Source of the DNA: Clostridia bacterium
GTDB lineage: Bacteria; Bacillota; Clostridia; Christensenellales; Aristaeellaceae
DNA: 49,489 nucleotides
Reading direction: 5' to 3'
Assembly (NCBI GenBank): GCA_017936375.1
Contig: JAGBFR010000073.1
Coordinates: 1 to 49,489 of the forward strand
Each line of letters starts with the position of its first letter. Positions within the stretch are counted from its first letter, which is position 1. The notes under the pieces are model-generated. The model saw only the letters and a list, made by a program, of their open reading frames with translations, was not told the DNA's origin and made no database searches. The position numbers and the translations under genes are program-made. Positions 34,652-42,014 of the stretch are shown here, one piece after another.

Positions 34652-34825
34652 ATGTCTGAGATCCGTGTTCGTGAGAATGAATCCCTGGAAAGTGCTCTGA
34701 GGAGATTCAAGAGGCAGTGCGCGCGCTCCGGCGTTATCGCGGAGGTTCGTAAGCGTGAGCATTACGAGAAGCCCAGCGTGAAGCGTAAGAAGAAGGCTGA
34801 GGCCGCTCGCAAGCGCAAGTACTGA
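34652..34825 (+). CDS. rpsU: 30S ribosomal protein S21
   Basis: 57 residues. The N-terminus [20 protein letters not shown] is the S21 signature, then [20 protein letters not shown], and the basic tail ends [15 protein letters not shown]21 is the small-subunit protein near the anti-Shine-Dalgarno region and helps initiation. ATG at 34652 follows GGGGAGGG. It has its own near-consensus promoter, a potentially structured leader and a strong terminator, so it is a single-gene transcript. Confidence 0.95.
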   Translation: MSEIRVRENESLESALRRFKRQCARSGVIAEVRKREHYEKPSVKRKKKAEAARKRKY

Positions 34826-34838
34826 TTCGCTGAACATC

Positions 34839-34864
34839 GCCCCATCGCAAGATGGGGCTTTTTT
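34839..34864 (+). terminator. rpsU terminator with GCAA loop
   Basis: GCCCCATC (34839-34846), GCAA loop, GATGGGGC (34851-34858), then TTTTTT. Confidence 0.92.
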
Positions 34865-34944
34865 CATACAGCAGAGACATTCGCTAACATACAACAGGAA
34901 GACGCCGGACAGACCGGCTGAGCCGTTACCGGAGGGATTTTGCC

Positions 34945-35958
34945 TTGAAATACGCTTTTCTGCTCTATCCGCATCAGAATATCCGCTATCGCCAGTCGCT
35001 TCTGACGCTCGCGCGGGAGGAGCTGTCCATGACGCTTGCCGCCCTCGGACGCGGCTGCGAGGTCAGGGACTGCATGATGGGCGGCGCGGTGTTCCTCACC
35101 TTTGACGCGCCGAAGCTGACGGACAGGGATATCCGCATGCTCAGCCAGCTGGCCAGCTGCTATGTGATGTTCACCATGGAGGACGGGCAGATGGTGCCCG
35201 TCGAGTCCGCGCATCCGCAGTATATCGGCGAGGATCTGCCGGCGCTGCTCAAGTACAAGGGCAAGACGAACGAGATGTTCACCGACACCATGCTGACCAT
35301 GGCGCTGGCGGCGAGCGACTTCATGCCCGTGCATGACAGCCAGCTCATCGTCTGTGACCCGATGGCCGGGCGCGGCACGACGGCGATGCTCGCCCTGCGC
35401 CGCGGCTACCACGGCGTAGGCATTGAGATCGCCAAGCCGGAGGTCAAGGAGGCGTGCGACTATGTGACGCGCTACCTCGAATTCCACCGCATCAAGCACA
35501 AGAAGAGCGAGAGCTCCCTGACCGTGCGCGGCAAGCTCGGCGGGCGGGAGACGAAATTCGTCTTCTCCGACACGCCGGAGCACTTTAAGGACGGCGACAC
35601 CCGCACGCTGCGCCTGATTCATGGCGATACGCGCGACGCCGCCGCGCTGCTGCGCAGCCAGAGCGTGCACCTGATGGTGACGGACATCCCCTACGGCGTG
35701 CAGAAGGGCACGGCGGGCAAGCAGGACTCCATCGGCGGCACGCTGGCGGCGGCGCTGCCCGCATGGCATGAGGTCTTAAAGCCCGGCGGCACGCTGGCGC
35801 TGAGCTTCAATACCTATGTGACCAAGCGTGCTGCGCTGGAGAAGCTGGCCGAGGCGGCGGGCTTTGAGATCGTGCGCACGGCGAATCTTGAGCACTGGGT
35901 GGAGCAGGCGATCAACCGCGACGTGCTCATCGCGAAGAAAACGGCCCCCGAGGCCTGA
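34945..35958 (+). CDS. TRM11-like SAM-dependent RNA/DNA methyltransferase
   Basis: 337 residues; TTG start at 34945, 9 bases after GGAGGG (no in-frame ATG gives a complete N-terminus). The first 110 residues are a substrate domain (YAFLLYPHQNIRYRQSLLTL). The methyltransferase domain has VCDPMAGRGTTAMLALRRGY (SAM loop), VGIEIAKPEV, LIHGDTRDAA and TDIPYGVQKG, where DIPYG is the N/D-P-P-Y-type catalytic motif of amino-group methylation. The layout is that of the TRM11/THUMP-less family of tRNA guanosine-N2 or adenine-N6 enzymes; the substrate cannot be decided here. Confidence 0.75.
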   Translation: MKYAFLLYPHQNIRYRQSLLTLAREELSMTLAALGRGCEVRDCMMGGAVFLTFDAPKLTDRDIRMLSQLASCYVMFTMEDGQMVPVESAHPQYIGEDLPALLKYKGKTNEMFTDTMLTMALAASDFMPVHDSQLIVCDPMAGRGTTAMLALRRGYHGVGIEIAKPEVKEACDYVTRYLEFHRIKHKKSESSLTVRGKLGGRETKFVFSDTPEHFKDGDTRTLRLIHGDTRDAAALLRSQSVHLMVTDIPYGVQKGTAGKQDSIGGTLAAALPAWHEVLKPGGTLALSFNTYVTKRAALEKLAEAAGFEIVRTANLEHWVEQAINRDVLIAKKTAPEA

Positions 35959-35995
35959 ATACACATCAGCTCTTTTCAAAGACGCAAATAATTTG

Positions 35996-36053
35996 GATGC
36001 CATGTGCATATGCTGATAGCGAAGCACATTCATGGCCCGGGCCATGCAGCATC
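35996..36053 (+). promoter_or_regulatory. Structured rho leader (three-way junction candidate)
   Basis: GATGC (35996-36000) pairs with GCATC (36049-36053) around two hairpins: ATGTGC (36002-36007)/GCACAT (36024-36029), and the self-complementary ATGGCCC/GGGCCAT (36032-36045), whose centre would need to open in RNA. It ends 30 bases before the rho start. Confidence 0.45.
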
Positions 36054-36083
36054 ATATTTGCCCTTTGGGAGGAGCTGAAGTAT

Positions 36084-37520
36084 TTGGAGTCTGTTCACAC
36101 ATCCGTTTCCTATGCGCACATGACGGTCCTGCAGCTGCGCGAATTGGCGAAGGAAAAGAGAATCCGTCTGCCCTACGGGGTCAATAAGGCGCAGATTGTC
36201 GAGCTGCTCAGCCGGCAGGACGAGCCGGAGCAGCCTGCCTTGACGGCCTGCGCAGAGGATGAGGAGATCGGGCTGTACAAGCCCAAGCCGCTCGGTTATT
36301 ATGACGAGGAATACGGGACGAGCAATCCCGTCGTGCCACGCATGCTCAAGGCGGGGCTGCTGGCCCCGGGGCAGGGCATACTGGAAATGCAGGCGGGCGG
36401 CTACGGCTTCCTGCGGGCGAAGAACGGCTCGCCCGGGCCGGAGGATATCTATGTCTCCATCGCGCAGATCCGCCGCTTTGGTCTGCGCTGCGGCGATCAT
36501 GTCGTGGGCAAAACGCGCCCCAAGCGCGCAGGAGACCGCTACAACGCGCTCATGTACATCGAGCGTATCAACGGCGATCCGCCGGAGAAGGCGCGCCAGA
36601 GGCGGCCTTTTGACACGCTGACGCCCATCCACCCCAACCGGCGGCTGACGCTGGAAAACAGGGAGGGCGGCAGCGACCCGTCCATGCGTCTGCTTGACTT
36701 CATTGCGCCCATCGGCCTTGGGCAGCGCGCGCTGATCGTCGCCCCGCCGAAGGCGGGCAAGACCGTCCTCCTTAAGAAGATCGCGCAGGCGATTGAGCGC
36801 AATCACCCGGATATCGAGCTGATGGCGCTGCTCATCGACGAGCGGCCGGAGGAGGTCACCGACATCCGCCGCAGCATCGGCGCGCAGGTATTCGACTCGA
36901 CCTTTGACGCGCCGCAGGAGAATCACATCCGCGTGGCGGACATGGTCTTTGAGCGCGCGCAGCGGCTGGTGGAGCAGGGCAGGGACGTCGTCGTGCTCAT
37001 GGACAGCCTCACCCGCCTTGCCCGCGCCTGCAACGCCATGGCCCCCGGCGGGCGCGCGATGAGCGGCGGCCTCGCCCCGGGCGTGCTGGCCCGGCCCAAG
37101 CGCTTCTTCGGCGCGGCGCGCAACATCGAGGAGGGCGGCAGCCTGACGATCATCGCCACCGTGCTCGTGGAGACGGGCAGCCGGATGGACGACGTCATCT
37201 TTGAGGAATTCAAGGGGACGGGCAATGCAGAGATCCGGCTGGACAGGGCGCTGAGCGAGGCGCGCATCTTCCCGGCGGTCGATCTGACCCGATCGGGCAC
37301 ACGGCACGAGGAGCTGCTGCTCACCGGGGAGGAGTGCGAGGGCGTCGCCGCCGTGCGCAGGATCCTTTCTCAGGGCCATACGAGGGAGGCCACGCAGCAG
37401 CTGCTGAGCATGCTGGAAAAGACAGAGAGGAACAAAGATTTTTTCAGAAAATTGCAGGAATGGCTTGCAATTTGGGAAAAAGAAGGGTATACTATACGAA
37501 GTCTCCGCTCAAGCGTATGA
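36084..37520 (+). CDS. rho: Transcription termination factor Rho
   Basis: 478 residues. Hexameric RNA helicase for factor-dependent termination. Rho N-terminal SAP-like domain (TVLQLRELAKEKRIRLPYGV), cold-shock-like RNA-binding domain (GILEMQAGGYGFLRAKNGS), then ATPase motifs: IAPPKAGKTVLLKKIA (Walker A), LLIDERPEEVTDIRR, VVVLMDSLTRLARACN (Walker B), and RKEELLL-like TRHEELLLTGEE with the arginine finger region. TTG at 36084 is chosen because GGGAGGAG (36067-36074) lies 9 bases upstream; ATG at 36120 has no site. No large insertion between the N-terminal and RNA-binding domains beyond about 45 acidic residues. rho-rpmE is a widespread pair. Confidence 0.96.
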   Translation: MESVHTSVSYAHMTVLQLRELAKEKRIRLPYGVNKAQIVELLSRQDEPEQPALTACAEDEEIGLYKPKPLGYYDEEYGTSNPVVPRMLKAGLLAPGQGILEMQAGGYGFLRAKNGSPGPEDIYVSIAQIRRFGLRCGDHVVGKTRPKRAGDRYNALMYIERINGDPPEKARQRRPFDTLTPIHPNRRLTLENREGGSDPSMRLLDFIAPIGLGQRALIVAPPKAGKTVLLKKIAQAIERNHPDIELMALLIDERPEEVTDIRRSIGAQVFDSTFDAPQENHIRVADMVFERAQRLVEQGRDVVVLMDSLTRLARACNAMAPGGRAMSGGLAPGVLARPKRFFGAARNIEEGGSLTIIATVLVETGSRMDDVIFEEFKGTGNAEIRLDRALSEARIFPAVDLTRSGTRHEELLLTGEECEGVAAVRRILSQGHTREATQQLLSMLEKTERNKDFFRKLQEWLAIWEKEGYTIRSLRSSV

Positions 37521-37577
37521 GAAGGTTTTCTTGTGTGCCTTTCATGCGATAGTATTGCGGAAAAAGAGGTGAAAATC

Positions 37578-37775
37578 ATGAAGGAAGGCATCCACCCGAA
37601 GTATCAGAAGGTGAAGGTTACCTGCGTTTGCGGCAACACCTTCGAGACCGGTTCCACCAAGAAGGAGCTGCGCGTTGAAATCTGCTCCAAGTGCCACCCG
37701 TTCTACACCGGCAAGCAGAAGCTCGTTGACGCCGGCGGCCGTGTCGATCGTTTCAAGAAGCGTTACGGCATGTAA
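37578..37775 (+). CDS. rpmE: 50S ribosomal protein L31, zinc-binding type
   Basis: 65 residues from the ATG at 37578, after [28 protein letters not shown] contains the first CxC, and [19 protein letters not shown] the CxxC, giving the four-cysteine zinc form of L31; [13 protein letters not shown] is the usual end. It is the zinc-dependent C+ paralogue, so a zinc-free form may exist elsewhere in the genome under zinc control. Confidence 0.97.
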   Translation: MKEGIHPKYQKVKVTCVCGNTFETGSTKKELRVEICSKCHPFYTGKQKLVDAGGRVDRFKKRYGM

Positions 37776-37787
37776 TCAAAGACATAA

Positions 37788-37820
37788 AGAGAGACGGTTT
37801 TGCGCCGTCTCTTTTTTATT
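37788..37820 (+). terminator. Intrinsic terminator of rho-rpmE
   Basis: AGAGACGG (37790-37797) with CCGTCTCT (37805-37812), loop TTTTGCG, T tract to 37817. Confidence 0.9.
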
Positions 37821-37855
37821 TCGTCTGCGCGCAGCGTGCAGGCCGCGCCTCCGCC

Positions 37856-37885
37856 TTGTGCCAGGGGGGTGGTCTGTGATATAAT
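37856..37885 (+). promoter_or_regulatory. Promoter of the dnaD-dnaC operon
   Basis: TTGTGC (37856-37861), 18-base spacer, TATAAT (37880-37885) with an upstream TG, an extended -10. Confidence 0.65.
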
Positions 37886-37944
37886 ACAGTTATCTATGCA
37901 GCAGCGGCGGCGTGACCGCCGGGGGAACGAAGGAGGAAGACCGG

Positions 37945-39432
37945 ATGGCGTTTTGTTCGTTTGACGAGAATGCGGCGCTGTTTGACGCCACGCCTGTGGA
38001 GAATATGTTTATCGCTGAATACATGCTCCGCGCGCCGGGGGATTTCGTCAAGGTTTACCTCTATGGCCTGATGCATTGCTACCACCCCTCCAAGCGCATG
38101 AGCCTCGCCGCGATGGCCAGGGACATGGACATGACGGAGGAGGAGGTCGAGCGCGCCTTCCGCTATTGGGAGAGGGACGGGCTTGTCCGCCGCGTGGGCG
38201 ATAATCCCGTGGCTTACGCTTATGCCAATTTGAAGCAGCTGACGCTCACGCGGGCACAGGAGCCCTCGCAGCAGTTGTATGATAGAGCATTTGCGGAAGC
38301 AATAGAAACAACTCTTTCCAATCAAGAGTTGAGCCCGTCGGACTATAATACGATTTATGATTGGGTAGATATTCTTGAATTGCCCAAGGAAATCGTGATT
38401 ATGCTTCTGCAAAAAGAAAAAGAAGAAAGCTCAAATGGTCGAGTAAGCTTGAAATATGCGGATAATAGAGCGCATGAGTGGGCGAGAGACGGGATTCGAA
38501 CTGAAGAACAAGTCAACAGATTCATTATTCAAGGAAAAAAACGTGAGCAGGAACTGAGGCGATTGCTTAAGCGTTTAGGGCTGCGCCGTAATCCCAGTGA
38601 AGATGATAAGGCGCTTTATAATAAATGGATCGATGACTGGGGATTCACTGAGGATACAATACAGGCAGCTTGCAAAGAAACGACGAAGGGTGCACCGACA
38701 ATGGCGTATCTGGATGGAATCTTGCTCAGACAGCATCAGCTTGGACGAAATGGAAATGATAATCTGACGCAGAAGCTAAAGCAAGAAGCTGATGAGAGTA
38801 GCTTCGCTAAAAAGCTTTTGCATGGACTTGGTGTTGTTGGCCATGTTGCTTCTGATGATGACCTTGATATGATCATGAATTGGCGGCAATCTGGTTTTGA
38901 TGATGAAATGATTGAACTAGCTGTGAAGTCTGTTCATAAGAATCGTGATAACGGTACGCTTGAGGATGTTGGTGTACGGCTGCAGAGGTGGAAAGATGCT
39001 GGCTTCCATACTGCAGAAGCCGTAAAGGCTGAGAATGATAGAATAAAGAGACTAAACGAGATACTTCGTCAGGTTTATGAAGTGGCGGGTCTGGAAAAGC
39101 GGGCTGGTTTAGCTGATCGAAAACTCTTGTGCAAGTTCATGAGTGAGTATAACATGAATGTAGAGATTGTGTTGCTTGCTGCTGAGTATGCATGTGGAAG
39201 TAATGAACCGATGAAGGTGATCAACCGGATATTGGAGAGCTGGCATGGGGCGGGCATCCGCACCGTGGAGGCCGCGCGCGCGGAGCATGAGAGCCATGTG
39301 CGCGCGCCGCAGGGCGGCAGGACGCAGGCCCCCGCGCAGCGCGGGCAGGACGTCATGCGCCGCTATACGCCCGAGGAGCGCCGCAAGACATACAGCGCTG
39401 CCGTGATCGACTTTGACGAGGAGGAAAGCTGA
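37945..39432 (+). CDS. DnaD-domain replication initiation protein, GC-mosaic
   Basis: 495 residues from the ATG at 37945, after AGGAGGAAG. N-terminal DnaD-type winged helix (FVKVYLYGLMHCYHPSKRMS, then MTEEEVERAFRYWERDGLV); three DnaB_2/DnaD C-terminal repeats follow, with segments such as YNTIYDWVDILELPKEIVIM, DWGFTEDTIQAACKE and FMSEYNMNVEIVLLAAEYA, and an end KTYSAAVIDFDEEES. Such proteins help load the replicative helicase with a DnaC/DnaI loader, here the next gene, overlapping by one base. Bases about 38275-39240 have roughly 40 percent GC, while both ends have 70 percent or more. The frame is intact throughout. Confidence 0.82.
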   Translation: MAFCSFDENAALFDATPVENMFIAEYMLRAPGDFVKVYLYGLMHCYHPSKRMSLAAMARDMDMTEEEVERAFRYWERDGLVRRVGDNPVAYAYANLKQLTLTRAQEPSQQLYDRAFAEAIETTLSNQELSPSDYNTIYDWVDILELPKEIVIMLLQKEKEESSNGRVSLKYADNRAHEWARDGIRTEEQVNRFIIQGKKREQELRRLLKRLGLRRNPSEDDKALYNKWIDDWGFTEDTIQAACKETTKGAPTMAYLDGILLRQHQLGRNGNDNLTQKLKQEADESSFAKKLLHGLGVVGHVASDDDLDMIMNWRQSGFDDEMIELAVKSVHKNRDNGTLEDVGVRLQRWKDAGFHTAEAVKAENDRIKRLNEILRQVYEVAGLEKRAGLADRKLLCKFMSEYNMNVEIVLLAAEYACGSNEPMKVINRILESWHGAGIRTVEAARAEHESHVRAPQGGRTQAPAQRGQDVMRRYTPEERRKTYSAAVIDFDEEES

Positions 39433-40427
39433 TGCTCAGCCGTGAGAATGTGATGCGTGAGGCGCTGTCCGAGCTGGAGGCGCAGCGCGCCCGAAACGTC
39501 ATGACCGAAAAGGCCCGCCGCGAGGAGGCGGCGGAAAAAAGCGCCGCCGTCGCGGACCTGCTCGAGCAGCGACGCAGGCTCTTTACCAGCGGCATGCGCA
39601 GTGCCTTTTCCTCGCCGGGGAAGGCGAAGGACATCTCCGCCTCCATGCAGAGCGGCGTGGCGCAGATCAACGCGCAGCTGCGCGCGGCGCTGAAGGCCTG
39701 CGGCCTGCCGGAGGACTATCTGCAGCCGGTGTACCGCTGCGCCGAATGCCGCGATACGGGCTATGTCGGCGAGCCGGTGCATGAGCCCTGCGCGTGCCTC
39801 AAGCGTGCGGTGATGAACAGGCTCTACCAGAGCGAGGGACTGCAGGGCCTCGAGCGGGAGAATTTTTCTGCCTTTGATGAGGCGATCTTCCCGGACGAGG
39901 CGATCGAGGGAAAGAAGAACACGCAGCGCAGCTTCATCCGCAGATGCCGCGAGTACTGCGAGCAGTATGCCGACGGATTTGATCCCGCCGAGGGAAAGGG
40001 GCTGCTCTTCTGCGGCCGCTCGGGCCTTGGCAAGACCTTCCTGATGAACTGCGTCGCCCAACGCGTGCTTGAGCGCGGATACTCCGTGGTCGTGATCTCC
40101 GCGTACAAGCTGATTGAGGCCATGCGCCGCTATCAGTTCGGCGAGGAGGGGCTTGAGCAGGTGCAGGATATGCTCTCCTGCGATCTGCTGTGCATCGACG
40201 ACCTGGGCAGCGAGCCGATGCTGCGCGGGGTGACGGTTTCCTCGCTCTATCACATCGTCAACGAGCGCAGGAACGCCAATAAGGCCATCGTCGTGACGAC
40301 CAACTGCGACGCCGATGACCTGTATGAGAAGTATGACGACCGCATTGCCGCGCGCCTGACCGACCCGAGCCGGATGAAGGTCATTCCCTTTATCGGCGTG
40401 GACGTCCGCCGCTTTGCGCGCGGATAA
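39432..40427 (+). CDS. dnaC: DnaC/DnaI-like helicase loader ATPase
   Basis: 331 residues; ATG at 39432 overlaps the dnaD stop (TGATG). N-terminal coiled region, then a zinc-finger-like YRCAECRDTGYVGEPVHEPC with CAC, as in DnaI. AAA+ ATPase: LLFCGRSGLGKTFLMNCVAQ (Walker A), VVVISAYKLIEAMR, DLLCIDDLGSEP (Walker B) and IVVTTNCDADDLYEKYDDRI with arginine finger RIAARL. It delivers the DnaB-type helicase to origins. It forms an operon with dnaD. Confidence 0.92.
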   Translation: MLSRENVMREALSELEAQRARNVMTEKARREEAAEKSAAVADLLEQRRRLFTSGMRSAFSSPGKAKDISASMQSGVAQINAQLRAALKACGLPEDYLQPVYRCAECRDTGYVGEPVHEPCACLKRAVMNRLYQSEGLQGLERENFSAFDEAIFPDEAIEGKKNTQRSFIRRCREYCEQYADGFDPAEGKGLLFCGRSGLGKTFLMNCVAQRVLERGYSVVVISAYKLIEAMRRYQFGEEGLEQVQDMLSCDLLCIDDLGSEPMLRGVTVSSLYHIVNERRNANKAIVVTTNCDADDLYEKYDDRIAARLTDPSRMKVIPFIGVDVRRFARG

Positions 40428-40435
40428 AGGCGGGA

Positions 40436-40870
40436 TTACAGGAAATCGCGGATCTCGTCGATCAGCTGCTTTTCCAGCTGGATGAGCTTTTTGGCGACGT
40501 CCTTGGCGGATTCATCCGCCGCCTCATATTCGTTGAGGTATTTGTTCAGGGATTTGACGCCCATGCCGCAGCCGTCGGTCATCAGGCTGGCGATGGTCGC
40601 GTCGCTGGGGCTGACAGTGATCTCCATCTTCGTCTTGACCATGGACATGCCGCGGGCGAAGGCGTTTGGCGCCTTGCCGTCCTCGCCGAAACGGGTGAGC
40701 GCCTGCTCGATTTCGCTTTGCAGGCGTTCATGGCGCTCACGGCTGCGATTGAGCCGGGCGCGCAGATCCTCGCTCTTCACATAGGGCAGCACGTCGTCGA
40801 TGGACGCGACGCCCATCCTGACGCCGGCGTCGCACTCGCGCAGCAGGCGCAGGGTATCTTGCTCGATCAT
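40436..40870 (-). CDS. Small all-helical protein, DUF2383/ferritin-like bundle candidate
   Basis: 144 residues on the minus strand from the ATG at 40868-40870, after AAAGGAGAGG. It is predicted as four or more amphipathic helices (TLRLLRECDAGVRMGVASID, RLNRSRERHERLQSEIEQAL, TIASLMTDGCGMGVKSLNKY and AKKLIQLEKQLIDEIRDFL). The helix lengths and the spacing of acids and H resemble ferritin-like bundles of the DUF2383 kind, but the metal ligands are not convincing. Convergent with dnaC (8-base gap) and divergent from the AAA ATPase gene. Function unknown. Confidence 0.6.
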   Translation of the reverse strand: MIEQDTLRLLRECDAGVRMGVASIDDVLPYVKSEDLRARLNRSRERHERLQSEIEQALTRFGEDGKAPNAFARGMSMVKTKMEITVSPSDATIASLMTDGCGMGVKSLNKYLNEYEAADESAKDVAKKLIQLEKQLIDEIRDFL

Positions 40871-40940
40871 GATTCTTCCTCTCCTTTCGGTTGTGCGCAT
40901 AGCCTGCCCGGGAGAGAGGAAAAACATTCGGAGGCGCACG

Positions 40941-41813
40941 ATGCTGTATCTGGATTCCATCACCTTCCCGGATGACGACCGCGAGGCGGGCTACTGCATG
41001 GCTGAAAAGCGGACGTGCTACACGTCGTTTTATCCCTTCCGCATCCTCACGCGCCACCGGCTGGAGCGGCTGGATTTTGAGCCGGTGACCATCCTCTACG
41101 GCGGCAACGGCTCCGGCAAGTCGACCGCGCTCAACGTCATTGCCCAAAAGCTGAGCCTCTCGCGCGAGTCTGCGTTCAACATGACGTCCTTCTATCAGGA
41201 CTATGTGGACATGTGCGATTGCGAGCTGCGCAGGCCAATCCCGAAGGAGAGCTGCATCATCACCAGCGACGACGTCTTTGATCACATGCTCGGCATCCGC
41301 GACCTGAACGAGGGCATCGACAGCCGGCGTGGGGAGATGTTTGAGGAATACTTTCAAGCGAAGCGCTCGGGCTTTCAGCTGCGGTCGATGGCGGATTATG
41401 AGGAGCTGCGGCGCGTCAACCGCGCGAGGAAGCACACGCAGAGCCGCTATATCCGCGAGGAGCTGGGCATGAACGTGCGCACCTACTCCAACGGCGAGAG
41501 CGCTTACCGCTACTTCACCAACAAGATCGGGGAGGACGCGCTCTACCTGCTCGACGAGCCGGAAAACAGCCTTTCACCCGCGCGGCAGATGGAGTTGGCG
41601 CAGTTCATTGAGGACAGCGCGCGCTTCATGGGCTGTCAGTTTGTGATTTCGACGCATTCGCCCTTCCTGCTTGCGCTCAAGGGCGCGAAGATCTATGACC
41701 TTGACTGCGACCCGGTCGACGTCCGGCGGTGGACGGAGCTTGAAAACGTGCAGGCGTATTACGCATTTTTCAAGAAGCATGCGGACGCGCTTGAACGGGT
41801 GAACAGAGATTGA
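40941..41813 (+). CDS. AAA family ATPase (ABC/SMC-type, OLD-like)
   Basis: 290 residues from the ATG at 40941 (CGGAGG at 40929-40934). PVTILYGGNGSGKSTALNVI is the Walker A at about residues 48-67, SNGESAYRYFTNKI is an ABC-type signature variant, LYLLDEPENSLSPARQMELA Walker B with its catalytic Glu and D-loop, and FVISTHSPFLLALKGAKIY the switch His. This stand-alone ABC-ATPase pattern is found in many bacteria as predicted ATPases near replication or defence genes; no nuclease or second domain is fused here. Function unknown. Confidence 0.82.
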   Translation: MLYLDSITFPDDDREAGYCMAEKRTCYTSFYPFRILTRHRLERLDFEPVTILYGGNGSGKSTALNVIAQKLSLSRESAFNMTSFYQDYVDMCDCELRRPIPKESCIITSDDVFDHMLGIRDLNEGIDSRRGEMFEEYFQAKRSGFQLRSMADYEELRRVNRARKHTQSRYIREELGMNVRTYSNGESAYRYFTNKIGEDALYLLDEPENSLSPARQMELAQFIEDSARFMGCQFVISTHSPFLLALKGAKIYDLDCDPVDVRRWTELENVQAYYAFFKKHADALERVNRD

Positions 41814-41826
41814 TTTCAGAAAAGAA

Positions 41827-41861
41827 AGAGGAGCTGCTCTGATCAAAGAGCAGCTCCTTTT
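41827..41861. terminator. Bidirectional intrinsic terminator
   Basis: AGGAGCTGCTCT (41829-41840) and AGAGCAGCTCCT (41847-41858), a perfect 12-bp stem, with T tract downstream and A tract upstream, between the plus-strand ATPase gene and the minus-strand peptide gene. Confidence 0.88.
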
Positions 41862-41866
41862 GTGCT

Positions 41867-41995
41867 TTACGGCGTCTGCGTCTGCCTTGCGCGGACTGCG
41901 TTTTCATAGGAGGATGTGCCGATTCTGACGGCGGCAAAGAGCGCCATGAGGATCAGCGCGGCGGCGATCAGCCGCTTTGGCACACGGATGCGCAT
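41867..41995 (-). CDS. 42-residue single-span membrane peptide behind PBP1A
   Basis: Minus-strand ATG (41993-41995), 7 bases after a GGAGG site, opens a 42-codon frame to TAA (41867-41869). The product starts with a basic MRIRVPKR, has one hydrophobic helix (LIAAALILMALFAAV, about residues 9-23) and a polar tail rich in Gln, Thr and Arg. It lies 19 bases after the PBP1A stop in the same direction and before a terminator, so it is probably the last gene of that operon. No family recognised; a small partner of the synthase or divisome is a guess. Confidence 0.55.
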   Translation of the reverse strand: MRIRVPKRLIAAALILMALFAAVRIGTSSYENAVRARQTQTP

Positions 41996-42014
41996 GGGCG
42001 GGCCTCCTGTGGGA

